Source: Pseudophaeobacter sp. EL27
Lineage (GTDB): Bacteria; Pseudomonadota; Alphaproteobacteria; Rhodobacterales; Rhodobacteraceae
Length of the DNA: 64,000 nucleotides
Assembly (NCBI RefSeq): GCF_900313025.1
Contig: NZ_OMPQ01000005.1
Coordinates: 1-64,000, forward strand
Direction of reading: 5' to 3'
Shown: positions 16,863 to 26,329 of the stretch, one piece after another
Layout: every line of letters starts with the position of its first letter
How positions within the stretch are numbered: position 1 is the stretch's first letter
Translations under genes and position numbers: made by a program
The notes under the pieces: generated by a model
Database searches by the model: none
What the model saw: the letters and a program-made list of their open reading frames with translations, nothing else
What the model was told of the DNA's origin: nothing

Positions 16863-18092
16863 CTACTCTGCTGGAGAGACCGTTCCCTTGTCCTTGTCGC
16901 TTTGTGCCTGCTGCTCCTGCATCTCCTCCAGCCAGATCGAATGGTGCTGCTTGGCCCAGGCCTCATCCACCTCACCTGACCCCATGGCATCATAAGCGCC
17001 CTCCATGCCAACCGAACCGATATAGATATGGGCGATGATGATCGCCATCAGCACAAAGGCCAGAATGGCATGCCAGGCCTGAGCCAGCTGCATTTCCTCC
17101 TGCGGCGCCAGCGCAACGGGCAGCTGGCCAAGGCCCAGGAGTTCAGACAGACCTGTCGCGTTCAATAATCCAAAGGTCTTGGCAAAGAGCGGCAGCTCAT
17201 AAGGGAACAACAGGGACAACCCAGACAGCGAGATCGAGGCGCCAAAGAGCACCACCGACCAGAAGATCAGCTTTTGCCCGGCGTTGAATTTCTTGGCCGG
17301 CGGATGGGCTGAGCCGATGATGCCGCCAAACTGGCGCAGCCAGGTCAGGTCAGTACGGTTGGGAATATTATGCACGACCCACATCACAAAGATCATCACC
17401 AAACCAACAATAAAGCCCCAGGCCACCACATTGTGCAGCCATTTGCTCAGGTCCAGCAGCCCCGCGTTAAGTCCCTTGCCCAAGTAAGGCGCAATAATCA
17501 GCCGCCCAAACAGAGACAGGATTCCAGTAATACCGAGGATGATAAAGGATCCCGCCAGCAGCCAATGACCAAGGCGTTCGACACTCTTGAACCGGGTCAC
17601 CGTGCGACCAGTCTTTTCACCGTCAATCTTGATCCTGCCGCGCAGCACAAAGAACACCACCAGCGCCCCGATGGTGCCGAGCAGCAACCAACCGCCATAG
17701 TGGCGCAGGGGGCCTGCGCGAAATTCGAGCCAACGCATGCCGCCATCCTGCACCAACACCTTGCCCACATCGCCACCGCTGGACACTGAAACCTGAGCAG
17801 AATCATAGCGCAGCTGCCGCCAAAGCTCAGGGTCCGAGACCCCGCCCAGGGTGCCAAGCTGTTCGCTCATCCCGGCTGCGGCATCCGGATTGCCAATGTT
17901 GTCCTGACGAAAACGCTCATCCAGTTTTTGCTGCTGTTGCCGCGCCAGAATATCATCCAGGGTCTGCGCACCCCCTGTTGCACTGCGGTCCACCGTCACC
18001 CCGGCCTCAGCCTCCTGTGCCAATGCCAGACCAGGCAGCAGGGAAAAACACAGCATCAGCTGAAGGGAAAAGAGAAATGCCAGGCGCAGCAT
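16863..18092 (-). CDS. fdhI: Formate dehydrogenase cytochrome b subunit (gamma)
   Basis: A 409-residue membrane subunit. The first 25 residues form a signal peptide. A periplasmic extension of about 125 residues (rich in Q and D, unusual compared with ~210-residue E. coli FdoI) precedes a first membrane span near 135, then the cytochrome b561-type core with four spans. Histidines in RLGHWLLAG and SKWLHNVVAWGF, plus further ones near the C-terminus, are candidate ligands for two b-type haems. It passes electrons from the beta subunit to quinone. AAAGGAGT precedes the ATG at 18092; an upstream ATG lacks a site. Sits 99 bp after fdhB. Confidence 0.9.
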   Translation of the reverse strand: MLRLAFLFSLQLMLCFSLLPGLALAQEAEAGVTVDRSATGGAQTLDDILARQQQQKLDERFRQDNIGNPDAAAGMSEQLGTLGGVSDPELWRQLRYDSAQVSVSSGGDVGKVLVQDGGMRWLEFRAGPLRHYGGWLLLGTIGALVVFFVLRGRIKIDGEKTGRTVTRFKSVERLGHWLLAGSFIILGITGILSLFGRLIIAPYLGKGLNAGLLDLSKWLHNVVAWGFIVGLVMIFVMWVVHNIPNRTDLTWLRQFGGIIGSAHPPAKKFNAGQKLIFWSVVLFGASISLSGLSLLFPYELPLFAKTFGLLNATGLSELLGLGQLPVALAPQEEMQLAQAWHAILAFVLMAIIIAHIYIGSVGMEGAYDAMGSGEVDEAWAKQHHSIWLEEMQEQQAQSDKDKGTVSPAE

Positions 18093-18190
18093 GGGCCAGA
18101 CTCCTTTGCAGGTCATGGATAGAAAGTAGCAGATCGCAGGCGGCCCACATTGCGCAGGCCGCCCCCGTCTCATTTGAACATCAGAGGCGT

Positions 18191-18784
18191 TTAGCCGCCC
18201 TTTTGCTCATAGGCTGTGCCCCAGCCCCAGGCACCGGAGCCAAAGCCGCGGGCCACAATGCGTTCCCGGTAGATTTCGGAAACCATATCGCCGTCACCAG
18301 CCAGCAGCGCCTTGGTGGAACACATCTCAGCACAGATCGGCAGCTTGCCTTCGGCGATCCGGTTACGGCCATATTTGGAGAACTCCGCATTGGAGTGGTT
18401 CTCCTCGGGGCCACCGGCGCAGAAGGTGCATTTGTCCATCTTGCCACGGCTGCCAAAGGCACCCGCCTGCGGATATTGCGGCGCGCCAAAGGGACACGCG
18501 TAGAAGCAATAGCCACAACCAATACACAGATCTTTGGAGTGCAGCACCACGCCATCGGCTGTCTGGTAGAAACAATCCACCGGACAGACCGCCATGCAGG
18601 GCGCATCAGAACAATGCATACAGGCCACAGAGAGCGAGCGCTCTCCGGGTTGGCCGTCATTCAGCGTGACGACCCTACGGCGGTTTATGCCCCAGGGCAC
18701 TTCGTGCTCGTTTTTACAGGCGGTGACGCAGGCGTTGCATTCAATGCAGCGTTCGGCGTCGCAGAGGAACTTTGCTCTTGCCAT
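18191..18784 (-). CDS. fdhB: Formate dehydrogenase iron-sulfur subunit (beta)
   Basis: A 197-residue ferredoxin-like subunit with four [4Fe-4S] cysteine groups: CIECNACVTACKNEH, CMHCSDAPCMAVCPVDC, CIGCGYCFYACPFG, and CTFCAGG with CAEMCST. It carries electrons from the molybdopterin subunit to cytochrome b. It lacks the C-terminal membrane helix found in E. coli FdnH, so it is of the shorter Fdh3B-like type. It starts 12 bases after fdhA ends, in the same operon. Confidence 0.93.
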   Translation of the reverse strand: MARAKFLCDAERCIECNACVTACKNEHEVPWGINRRRVVTLNDGQPGERSLSVACMHCSDAPCMAVCPVDCFYQTADGVVLHSKDLCIGCGYCFYACPFGAPQYPQAGAFGSRGKMDKCTFCAGGPEENHSNAEFSKYGRNRIAEGKLPICAEMCSTKALLAGDGDMVSEIYRERIVARGFGSGAWGWGTAYEQKGG

Positions 18785-18796
18785 GTCTCTCTCTCC

Positions 18797-21691
18797 TTAT
18801 GCTGCAGTGATTTTGCAAAGAGTGCATTTGCTCTCTTGCATTTGGGTGACGCTGTCATAGCCATAGGTGAAGGCCACATTGGCGCTTTCGCCCAAGACAT
18901 AAGGATCTGCACCTTCGGGATATTTGTCCCGCAGATCCTTACCCTGGAAGTGACCACCAAAATGGAAGGGCATGAAGGCAACGCCTGCCCCGACACGTTC
19001 GGTGACCATGGCCATAACTTTGACCTTGCCGCCCTCGGGGCCTTCGACCCAGCACTGTTCGCCGTCCCGCACGCCCAGGTTATTGGCGTCGCGCGTGTTG
19101 ATTTCGACAAACATGTCCTGCTGCAATTCTGCCAGCCAGGGGTTCGAGCGCGTCTCTTCGCCGCCACCCTCATATTCCACCAGTCGCCCGGAGGTGAGGA
19201 TGATCGGATAATCCTTGGAGACGTCGTTTTTCTGGATCGAGGCATAGAGGGTCGGCAGACGGTAAGCTTGACGGTCCTCATATGTTGGGTAGTCCTCAAC
19301 CAGATCGCGGCGGTTGGTATAGAGCGGCTCGCGGTGAATAGGCACCGGATCCGGGAAGGTCCAGACCATAGCGCGGGCTTTGGCATTGCCGAAGGGCGCA
19401 CATTCATGCTTGATCGCCACCCGCTGAATACCGCCAGAGAGGTCGGTTTTCCAGTTGGTCTTGGGACCGGCCACGGCCTCGATCGAGGCGCGCTCTTCGT
19501 CGGTCAGATCACCGTCCCAGCCCAGATCCATCAGCATCTGCATGGTGAACTCGGGGTATCCATCCTGGATTTCCGAATTCTTGCTGTAGACGCCTTCGGC
19601 CAGCAGGTTGTCGCCATCCCGCTCAACGCCAAAACGGGCGCGGAAGGTGAGACCACCCTGAGAAACCGGTTTCGACATATCATAGAGGTTTGGCGTGCCG
19701 GGGTGGTTCATCTCAGCCGTGCCCCAGCAGGGCCATGGCAGACCGTAGTAATCGCCATCGGCGGGACCACCTACAGCCCGCAGCGTGGTGCGGTCAAAGG
19801 TATGTTGGTTGGCCATATGCAGTTTCAGCCGCTCGGGGCTTTGACCCGTGTAGCCAATGGTCCAGAGCCCCTTGTTGAACTCCCGCGTGATGCTTTCAAC
19901 AACCGGTGTTTCAGCGTCTTCCATCTCAATATTGCGGAACAGACGATCGCCCCAGCCAAACTTGTTGGCGAACTTGGCCATGATGACCTCATCCGGCAGG
20001 CTCTCAAACAGCGGCTCGACAATGCGATCGCGCCACTGGAAAGACCGGTTTGAAGCAGTGACAGAGCCACGGGTTTCAAACTGGGTACAGGCCGGCAGCA
20101 GATAGACGCCATCGGTGCGATCCTGAAGCACGGCAGAGACCGTTGGATAGGGGTCGATCACGACCAGCATATCCAGCTTTTCCATTGCCGTTTTCATTTC
20201 CGTCATCCGGGTCTGCGAATTGGGCGCGTGCCCCCACAGAACCATGGCCCGCACATTGTTGGGCTGATCGATATTGTCCTTGTCCTCAAGGATGCCATCA
20301 ATCCAGCGACTGACCGGAATACCTTTCAGGTTCTGCAAGCTCTTTTCCTTGCCGTCAGCCCCTGTCAGCATATCAAACTGGGCTGAGAGCCACTCGGGGT
20401 CTTCCTCCCAGACGCGCGCCCAATGAGCCCAGGCGCCTTTGGACAACCCATAGTAGCCCGGCAGCGTATGCGAGAGCACGCCCAGATCGGTGGCCCCCTG
20501 CACGTTGTCATGGCCCCGGAAGATATTGGTGCCGCCACCAGAGGCGCCCATGTTGCCCAACGCCAGCTGCAGGATGCAATAGGCACGGGTGTTGTTGTTG
20601 CCAGTGGTGTGCTGGGTGCCGCCCATGCACCAGATCACGGTGCCGGGACGGTTGTTGGCCAGGGTACGCGCAACGCGCTCGAGCTGCTCGCCTGGTGCAC
20701 CGGTGACGCGCTCAACCTCTTCTGGGTTCCAGGCTTTCACCTCGTCGCGGATCTGATCCATCCCCCAGACACGGGTGCGGATGAACTCTTTGTCTTCCCA
20801 ACCGTTCTCGAAGATATGCCACAGGATACCCCAGACCAGCGCCACATCGGTGCCGGGACGGAAGCGGACATATTCATCCGCATGGGCCGCGGTGCGGGTA
20901 AAGCGTGGATCACAGACGATGACCGGTGCGTTGTTCTGCTCCTTGGCCTTCAAAAGGTGCAACAACGAGACGGGATGCGCCTCAGCCGGGTTGCCACCAA
21001 TGATGAAGATGGATTTGGAATTATGAATGTCGTTATAGGAGTTGGTCATGGCGCCGTAGCCCCATGTATTGGCGACGCCCGCAACGGTGGTCGAGTGACA
21101 GATCCGCGCCTGATGGTCGACGTTATTGGTGCCCCAATAGGCCGCGAATTTGCGGAACAGATAGGCCTGTTCGTTGTTATACTTGGCCGAGCCCAGCCAA
21201 TAGACGCTGTCCGGGCCGCTCTCTTCGCGGATATCCATCATGCCGCCACCAACCTCGTCGATGGCCTGTTCCCAGGAGATGCGCTTCCACTCGCCGCCCT
21301 CTTTCTTCATCGGGTATTTCAGGCGGCGCTCGCCATGGGCATGTTCGCGCACCGATGCGCCCTTGGCGCAATGGGCCCCGAGATTGAAAGGGCTGTCCCA
21401 ACCGGGCTCTTGCCCGACCCAGACACCACTATCCACTTCGGCCACAACGGTGCAGCCAACAGAACAATGGGTACAGACGGATTTGATGGTTTCAACCGCG
21501 CCTGCCGCGGCTGTTGCAGCCGTTGCCTGAGTGACAGTTCCACCCGTGGCACTGATGGCAGCCAGGCCGCCAATGGCCAGGCCAGAGCCGCGCAGAAATG
21601 AGCGGCGGTCAACGGAAGTTTCCGCGACATTATTGAGGATCGAGCTCCGCTGGGGGCGTCTCGCAACCCCGTTGGTCTTTTTCCTAAGCAT
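18797..21691 (-). CDS. fdhA: Formate dehydrogenase molybdopterin subunit (alpha), cysteine type
   Basis: A 964-residue catalytic subunit. The Tat signal is at residues 29-48 (RRSFLRGSGLAIGG). Residues C73, C76, C80 and C108 bind an N-terminal [4Fe-4S] cluster. The metal ligand is cysteine, C198 followed by H199 in ARICHSTTV; the codon is TGC, so there is no selenocysteine. The bis-MGD domains end with the C-terminal dinucleotide-binding barrel. It oxidises formate to CO2 in the periplasm. The start ATG at 21691 has GGGAGG upstream; an earlier possible start is less well placed. Family members use Mo or W; this cannot be told here. Confidence 0.93.
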   Translation of the reverse strand: MLRKKTNGVARRPQRSSILNNVAETSVDRRSFLRGSGLAIGGLAAISATGGTVTQATAATAAAGAVETIKSVCTHCSVGCTVVAEVDSGVWVGQEPGWDSPFNLGAHCAKGASVREHAHGERRLKYPMKKEGGEWKRISWEQAIDEVGGGMMDIREESGPDSVYWLGSAKYNNEQAYLFRKFAAYWGTNNVDHQARICHSTTVAGVANTWGYGAMTNSYNDIHNSKSIFIIGGNPAEAHPVSLLHLLKAKEQNNAPVIVCDPRFTRTAAHADEYVRFRPGTDVALVWGILWHIFENGWEDKEFIRTRVWGMDQIRDEVKAWNPEEVERVTGAPGEQLERVARTLANNRPGTVIWCMGGTQHTTGNNNTRAYCILQLALGNMGASGGGTNIFRGHDNVQGATDLGVLSHTLPGYYGLSKGAWAHWARVWEEDPEWLSAQFDMLTGADGKEKSLQNLKGIPVSRWIDGILEDKDNIDQPNNVRAMVLWGHAPNSQTRMTEMKTAMEKLDMLVVIDPYPTVSAVLQDRTDGVYLLPACTQFETRGSVTASNRSFQWRDRIVEPLFESLPDEVIMAKFANKFGWGDRLFRNIEMEDAETPVVESITREFNKGLWTIGYTGQSPERLKLHMANQHTFDRTTLRAVGGPADGDYYGLPWPCWGTAEMNHPGTPNLYDMSKPVSQGGLTFRARFGVERDGDNLLAEGVYSKNSEIQDGYPEFTMQMLMDLGWDGDLTDEERASIEAVAGPKTNWKTDLSGGIQRVAIKHECAPFGNAKARAMVWTFPDPVPIHREPLYTNRRDLVEDYPTYEDRQAYRLPTLYASIQKNDVSKDYPIILTSGRLVEYEGGGEETRSNPWLAELQQDMFVEINTRDANNLGVRDGEQCWVEGPEGGKVKVMAMVTERVGAGVAFMPFHFGGHFQGKDLRDKYPEGADPYVLGESANVAFTYGYDSVTQMQESKCTLCKITAA

Positions 21692-21710
21692 ATAAGCCTC
21701 CCTTGCTAGC

Positions 21711-21728
21711 CCTTTCACCAGTGAAAGG
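21711..21728 (-). other. Hairpin in the leader of fdhA
   Basis: CCTTTCA and TGAAAGG flank the four bases CCAG, a 7-bp stem just upstream of the fdhA ribosome site, in the 130-bp gap after the small Tat protein gene. It may set the level of fdhA translation or processing. Confidence 0.5.
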
Positions 21729-21821
21729 ACGCGCTTGGTTCAAGGAAACCACGGGGCGGTCGGGCGTCTCGCTACCAGTTGCCTGTGGTCGATGAATCGT
21801 CTTGTCTGCAACCGGCGCTGG

Positions 21822-22013
21822 TTAGAACCGGGTGCTGTCGTAATAGGCGCGGGTATGCGCGGTATCCTGCATCTTGTCGGATGCCAGATTGGGCTCGGAA
21901 GCCTCGGCCTCGGTGCCGCTGCTGGCAACCGCCACCGCAGCCAGTGGCGCACCTGTCGCCGCCATTTTCAGAAAGTCGCGGCGGCTGCTGGCCCCCTCAT
22001 CTTTCTTGCTCAT
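21822..22013 (-). CDS. Small Tat-signal protein of the formate dehydrogenase region (FdhX type)
   Basis: A 63-residue protein: SSRRDFLKMAATG is a twin-arginine signal, a short hydrophobic stretch follows, and the remaining 28 residues are polar with a conserved-looking YYDSTRF end. It matches the family known as the formate dehydrogenase region Tat target, which is found only next to fdhA. Its role is unknown; a periplasmic scaffold or assembly factor is likely. It lies 86 bp after the TorD gene. Confidence 0.82.
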   Translation of the reverse strand: MSKKDEGASSRRDFLKMAATGAPLAAVAVASSGTEAEASEPNLASDKMQDTAHTRAYYDSTRF

Positions 22014-22099
22014 GTGAACTCCTCCTCCTGACGCCTGGGGTCAGGTACCTGTTTCACGGGGTTACAGCGCCAAAGGTTACCCCAGCGCCCTTTTGCGGA

Positions 22100-22768
22100 T
22101 TACTCCGCGCTCATCCGAAAGGCTTCGGCTTCGATCTCCATGAACTGCCGCCCGACGGCGCCGAGCGCGGCATAGAGAACCGAAGATTTGGCACCTTCGA
22201 GATCCGAAAAGAAATGACCGGCCCAGGGGCCGATATGTTTGGCAAAGAATTGCTTTTGTCTGGCCAGATCTGCCGCCGTGCCAAAGCGTCCGGCAATCAT
22301 CGCGCCCATCATCTCCATCAGGGAGGCAATGTTGTCCTCGGGCTCATAGGCATTGGGCGCACGGGTTATCCCACCAGCCGCCATGTCCTGACGCAGCTGC
22401 GCCAGTGGTTTTTCATTCAGGAAACCGGTCAAATAATAGCTGGCATAGGGCAGCAACTCGCCCCGCCCCAAACCAATGAACAGCTTGTTGAATTCGCGCT
22501 CTGCAGAGGCGGGTTTGCTGTGGCGTGCCAGTTTGGCCAGCGCATTGATTGCGTCTCCCAAGCCACTGTCATCGCCTGCCAGTCCAGAGGTCTGCCCCAG
22601 CAGCATCTCATCCGGTGGCCCCGCCAGCATCACGCCAAGGTAGTTATAGAGGTCTGCGCGCATCTGGTCCTCTGTCCCAATCGCGACCGGTGGTACCGGG
22701 GCCTCTGGCAGGGTCTCAAGTTCTGTCATCATTTCAGGCTCCTTGCGGGTCATCTCGCTGAGGCTCAT
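22100..22768 (-). CDS. TorD/DmsD family chaperone
   Basis: A 222-residue all-helical protein with the TorD signature region LLPYASYYLTGFLNEKPLAQLR and the E-P-E-D-N-I motif about 30 residues later. These chaperones bind the Tat signal peptide of molybdoenzymes and help insert the cofactor before export, which fits the adjacent Tat-exported FdhA. It overlaps the DUF3306 stop by four bases (ATGA), indicating translational coupling. A second methionine at residue 14 is an alternative start. Confidence 0.87.
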   Translation of the reverse strand: MSLSEMTRKEPEMMTELETLPEAPVPPVAIGTEDQMRADLYNYLGVMLAGPPDEMLLGQTSGLAGDDSGLGDAINALAKLARHSKPASAEREFNKLFIGLGRGELLPYASYYLTGFLNEKPLAQLRQDMAAGGITRAPNAYEPEDNIASLMEMMGAMIAGRFGTAADLARQKQFFAKHIGPWAGHFFSDLEGAKSSVLYAALGAVGRQFMEIEAEAFRMSAE

Positions 22769-23409
22769 GTCGTCGCTCCTTCAAAGGAAAAGCGCATGCG
22801 CCGGGGCGCGGCTGTGATCTGTGTTTCGGTGGGTTGGGTTACATCCTCGGCCGGATTGACCGGATCAGTCCGGGGCTCGACAGAAGCCCCCACTGGTGCG
22901 GAGGCCATGGCCGGGAGTTCTGGTTCTTCCAGAGCGGCAACTTCCCCGTCAGAAGGGTGTTCCGGGTCTGCTTCCGGTGCCGCTTCGGCAGCAGCCCGTT
23001 CCGCCTCGGCCTCCTGCGCCAGGGCCTCGACATGTTTTGTCATGCCCTTGCCGACCTGATAGGCGGTTTGCATCCCCTCAATGACGCAGGCGGCATCAGT
23101 GAAATCCTCGCCGTAATCCACCAGCCCATCCACACAGGCCAGCACCGGATTGGCGCGCCACAGATGCCGCAGCGCCCGTGTCTTGATCCGGGCGGGGATC
23201 TGATCCGTCAGAAAGACCTTGAAATCATCCCCTTCCTTCAGGCTCTCAGGGTCAGGCAGCTCCAGCGCCGCCAGGATTTCTTCGTCGCTTTGCTCTGCCA
23301 ATTCCGCATCACGCGCGGCAGACCGCGCTGCAACCGCTGCCTGCTCTTCAGCCTCGGCCTCTGCCGCAACCGCCGCCTGTCGACGGGACCAGAAATCCCC
23401 CCGGCTCAT
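22765..23409 (-). CDS. DUF3306 domain protein of the formate dehydrogenase locus
   Basis: A 214-residue protein with the DUF3306 pattern: FWSRRQAAV at the start, an acidic/alanine-rich helix, then LRHLWRANPVLACVDGLVDYGEDFTDAA, which is the core. The C-terminal third is low-complexity and Pro/Glu-rich. DUF3305 and DUF3306 genes almost always sit together upstream of fdhA in proteobacteria; a maturation or membrane-assembly role is presumed but unproven. It overlaps both neighbours by four bases. Confidence 0.87.
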   Translation of the reverse strand: MSRGDFWSRRQAAVAAEAEAEEQAAVAARSAARDAELAEQSDEEILAALELPDPESLKEGDDFKVFLTDQIPARIKTRALRHLWRANPVLACVDGLVDYGEDFTDAACVIEGMQTAYQVGKGMTKHVEALAQEAEAERAAAEAAPEADPEHPSDGEVAALEEPELPAMASAPVGASVEPRTDPVNPAEDVTQPTETQITAAPRRMRFSFEGATT

Positions 23410-23975
23410 TGTACCCGCCCCCGCTTGGACAGAGCAGGCGAGCGATATACATCAGTGAGCTGAGAAATACGGGGGTCGCCAATACCGTCTTCGCTGGCGC
23501 CAACATCCTTTTTGTCGCGCCGCCGTTTCTTGAACTCTTCCTCGTGGAAATGCGCCAGCGTGAACTCCCGCAACCAGGCCACCAGCCCCGAAGGCATCGC
23601 CACCTTCTCCACCAGTTCTTCGCCGCTGTCGGCATAGTCCTGCGCCTCAAATGGCGAAGCGGTGACTAGCGTGACCTCCAGTGGGAAACCCCCTTCACTG
23701 GTCTCGCGCATGATCACATAGAGGCTCGGTGGATTGGTGGTCAGCGCCTGCATGTAGGCCTCGGCCTCGGCGCGGTGCAGCTCCAGCGGCAGGGTAGCGG
23801 CATGGTATTCGCTGACGCCGCCCTCGCTGCGCAGCAACTGCCATTCCGCCGCCGCAGCAGCAGGCAGCAGCCCTGAGACGGTCCAGCTCCACTTGGCCCA
23901 GCGGGTCACCCCCGGTGCGCGGCGCAGAACCACCCCAACCGGCATCACATCCGTTTTCTCTGTGCTTTGACTCAC
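23406..23975 (-). CDS. DUF3305 domain protein of the formate dehydrogenase locus
   Basis: About 190 residues. The core MPVGVVLRRAPGVTRWAKW starts at 23945; the ORF could begin at a GTG at 23975 (V-S-Q-S-T-E) or the ATG at 23945, and further upstream frame has unrelated composition. Conserved features are the R-x-P-G-V-T-R-W-A-K-W motif, the L-H-R-A-E-A-E-A-Y segment and a C-terminal basic tail (KKRRRDKKD). The partner DUF3306 follows with a four-base overlap. Role in formate dehydrogenase biogenesis is inferred from constant gene neighbourhood. Confidence 0.82.
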   Translation of the reverse strand: MSQSTEKTDVMPVGVVLRRAPGVTRWAKWSWTVSGLLPAAAAAEWQLLRSEGGVSEYHAATLPLELHRAEAEAYMQALTTNPPSLYVIMRETSEGGFPLEVTLVTASPFEAQDYADSGEELVEKVAMPSGLVAWLREFTLAHFHEEEFKKRRRDKKDVGASEDGIGDPRISQLTDVYRSPALSKRGRVQ

Positions 23976-24367
23976 CCTGTCACGATGCCTTTTGTCATTT
24001 CCCACTGTCACAGCTGCAGCCCGATCGAATACCGCCAGACCATCATTTGTTGCAGCAAGACTGCGCCGACAGGGCGGCGCCTCGAAAGGCTGAAGTTGCG
24101 GGAAGAAGATAAAACAGCCCATGCGGGACAAATTGGGGTGCTGCAATTCCAGCTGCCCAAGGCTGCGGTCGAATTGTCTATTTTGACAAAAAAACTCAGG
24201 AAACCCGCGCACCACCAAATGGCGAATCACTTGCCCAGAATGAGAGGGTTTGGAGCCGCCTCTGACACTCAAAACCGGTTTACCTCAGCCAAGAATCAAA
24301 GCTAGTCTGACCTCCCAGCCAGCGGTCAGTCCGACAGGATCTTGCCGAAATACACGCGAGGAAAACA
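23976..24367. promoter_or_regulatory. Divergent control region of the formate dehydrogenase arms, with inverted repeat
   Basis: A 392-bp region without genes between the two arms. At 24174-24189 lies a perfect inverted repeat TTGTC-N6-GACAA, a good size for a Fis-type or other dimeric regulator. The regulator at 15423-16799 is the obvious candidate. No convincing -12/-24 sigma-54 promoter was seen, and no strong -10 follows the TTGACA at 24183. GAGG is the ribosome site for the gene at 24368. Confidence 0.5.
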
Positions 24368-26329
24368 ATGGCCAAGCAATTGATTTTATGTGATTGTTCA
24401 GGGACACAAAGCCTAGACCCTGAGGCCCTCTCGGCGGCAACGGGCCTCAGGTGCAGCCCAGTCCATTCAGCCCTGTGCACCACCCAGGCCGAGGTCACTG
24501 CTGCTGCAATTTCAAGTGGCGAATCGGTGATTTGCTGTACCCAGGAAAAAAGATTTTTTGCAGATCTCGCGGCGGAATTGGAGCAGCCAGAGCCCCCGGT
24601 GCTCGACCTGCGGGATCGGGCGGGTTGGTCCTCAGATACCGGTGATCTGATACCCAAAATGTCCGCCCTGGTAGCCGAGGCCGCTTTGGAGATTCCAGCT
24701 GGGAAATCCCTGGATGTAACCTGTGAAGGGCTGTGCCTGATCCTCGGCGCACCTGATATCGCCCTGGCAGCCGCCGAACGGCTTCAGGATGTGCTGGGGG
24801 TCACAGTTTTGCTGGAGACAGGTGCCGAAGATCCCGCGAGCCTCTTGTCGGGCCGTGAATTCGACGTGATCCGGGGTAAGTTGCGGCGGGCCAAGGGCGC
24901 GTTGGGGCAGTTTCAGGTGCATTTTGATGCCCTGCAACAGTTGGATGCAACCGGACGCCAGTGGAGCTGGACTCCGGCCCGCGACGGCGCACAATCGGAC
25001 TGCGATCTCATTCTGGATCTGCGCGGCGGCACGCCGCTGTTTCCTGCCCCGGAAAAGCGCGAGGGCTACCTGCGCGCCGATCCCAAGAACCCGCAAGCCG
25101 TTGCCGATACCCTTCTGACGGCCTCGCAGATGGTGGGAACCTTTGAAAAACCGCTCTACCTGAACCACGAGCCGCTGCTCTGTGCCCATTCGCGTGCTTC
25201 CCAATCGGGCTGCAACAAATGTCTGGACCATTGCCCGACATCGGCCATCAGCTCTGCCGGGGATCATGTCAGTATTGACCCCATGATCTGCGCCGGCTGT
25301 GGCGCCTGTGCGGCGCTCTGCCCCTCTGGTGCCATCACCTATGACGCGCCCGCAACGGATGCGCAGTTTCGCCGTATTCAGACCCTGGCCAAGGCCTATC
25401 TGACAGCCGGAGGCCAAAGTCCCCGCCTGTTGGTCGTCAGCCCACATGGCAGCGAGATGATCAGCCTTGCGGCTCGTTTTGGCCGCGGGTTGCCCGCCGA
25501 TGCGGTGCCGCTGGAAGTCTCCGCGCTCAATGCCTTTGGTCATGCCGAAATCCTGGCGGCCCTCGCTGCGGGGTTTGCAGATGTTTCAATCCTGCTGAGC
25601 CCGGGTGTCGACCGTGATGTACAGGAAGCCGAGCTCGCACTGGCGCTGGCAATTGGCGGCCCGGGGAAGGCGCGCCTGCTGGATATCACCGACCCCGAGG
25701 CGCTGAGCGATGCGCTCTATCAATCGGATGCGCCCGCCCCGCTGGCGACGCCAATCCGTCCGATGGGGTCACGTCGTCAGATCACCCGACAGGCGGCCAT
25801 GGCGCTGCAGCCAGAGGCGCAGCACCTGTCCCTGCCCGATCAGGCCCCCTATGGCGCTGTGTTGGTCGATCAGGACAGCTGCACGCTGTGTCTGTCCTGT
25901 GTCTCGCTCTGCCCCTCTGGCGCCCTGGGTGACAATCCTGATCTGCCCCAGCTGAGGTTCCAGGAAGAGGCCTGCCTGCAATGTGGCATCTGCGCCAATA
26001 CCTGCCCCGAAGATGCGATCTCTTTTGAGCCAAGGCTCAACCTGGACCCCGCCGCTCTGTCGCAGGTGGTTCTGCACGAGGAAGATCCCTTTGCCTGCGT
26101 TGAATGCGGTGCTTTGTTTGGGGTGAAATCCACCATTGAGAAGATCACCGAGAAACTGGCCGGAAAACACGCGATGTTTGCCCGTCCTGAAATGGCCCGG
26201 ATGATCCAGATGTGCGACGATTGCCGGGTTCAGGCCCAGTTCCACCAAAAGGACAGCCCGCTTGCCGGGGCAGAACGGCCAAGGGTGCGCACAACAGAGG
26301 ATTATCTGAGCAAACGCCGGGACCACTAA
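24368..26329 (+). CDS. Polyferredoxin-like 4Fe-4S protein of the formate dehydrogenase locus
   Basis: A 653-residue cytoplasmic protein with four ferredoxin-type cysteine groups: CNKCLDHCP (near 282), CAGCGACAALCP, CTLCLSCVSLCP (near 506) and CLQCGICANTCP. The N-terminus begins with a CDCSGTQ motif seen in HdrA-like proteins, and the C-terminus has CVECGALF and CDDCR, likely a zinc or extra cluster site. It is found next to fdh genes in many proteobacteria. It may supply electrons or sulfur during cofactor insertion. It heads the plus-strand arm, divergent from DUF3305. Confidence 0.82.
   Translation: MAKQLILCDCSGTQSLDPEALSAATGLRCSPVHSALCTTQAEVTAAAISSGESVICCTQEKRFFADLAAELEQPEPPVLDLRDRAGWSSDTGDLIPKMSALVAEAALEIPAGKSLDVTCEGLCLILGAPDIALAAAERLQDVLGVTVLLETGAEDPASLLSGREFDVIRGKLRRAKGALGQFQVHFDALQQLDATGRQWSWTPARDGAQSDCDLILDLRGGTPLFPAPEKREGYLRADPKNPQAVADTLLTASQMVGTFEKPLYLNHEPLLCAHSRASQSGCNKCLDHCPTSAISSAGDHVSIDPMICAGCGACAALCPSGAITYDAPATDAQFRRIQTLAKAYLTAGGQSPRLLVVSPHGSEMISLAARFGRGLPADAVPLEVSALNAFGHAEILAALAAGFADVSILLSPGVDRDVQEAELALALAIGGPGKARLLDITDPEALSDALYQSDAPAPLATPIRPMGSRRQITRQAAMALQPEAQHLSLPDQAPYGAVLVDQDSCTLCLSCVSLCPSGALGDNPDLPQLRFQEEACLQCGICANTCPEDAISFEPRLNLDPAALSQVVLHEEDPFACVECGALFGVKSTIEKITEKLAGKHAMFARPEMARMIQMCDDCRVQAQFHQKDSPLAGAERPRVRTTEDYLSKRRDH

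Noticed and set aside
17978-20053. A 691-codon open frame on the plus strand antisense to the formate dehydrogenase subunits
   Set aside because: The opposite strand encodes FdhI, FdhB and FdhA with full family motifs; the antisense frame has no recognisable domain.
18797-21691. Selenocysteine-containing formate dehydrogenase
   Set aside because: The metal-ligand codon is an ordinary cysteine (C198) and no in-frame TGA occurs.
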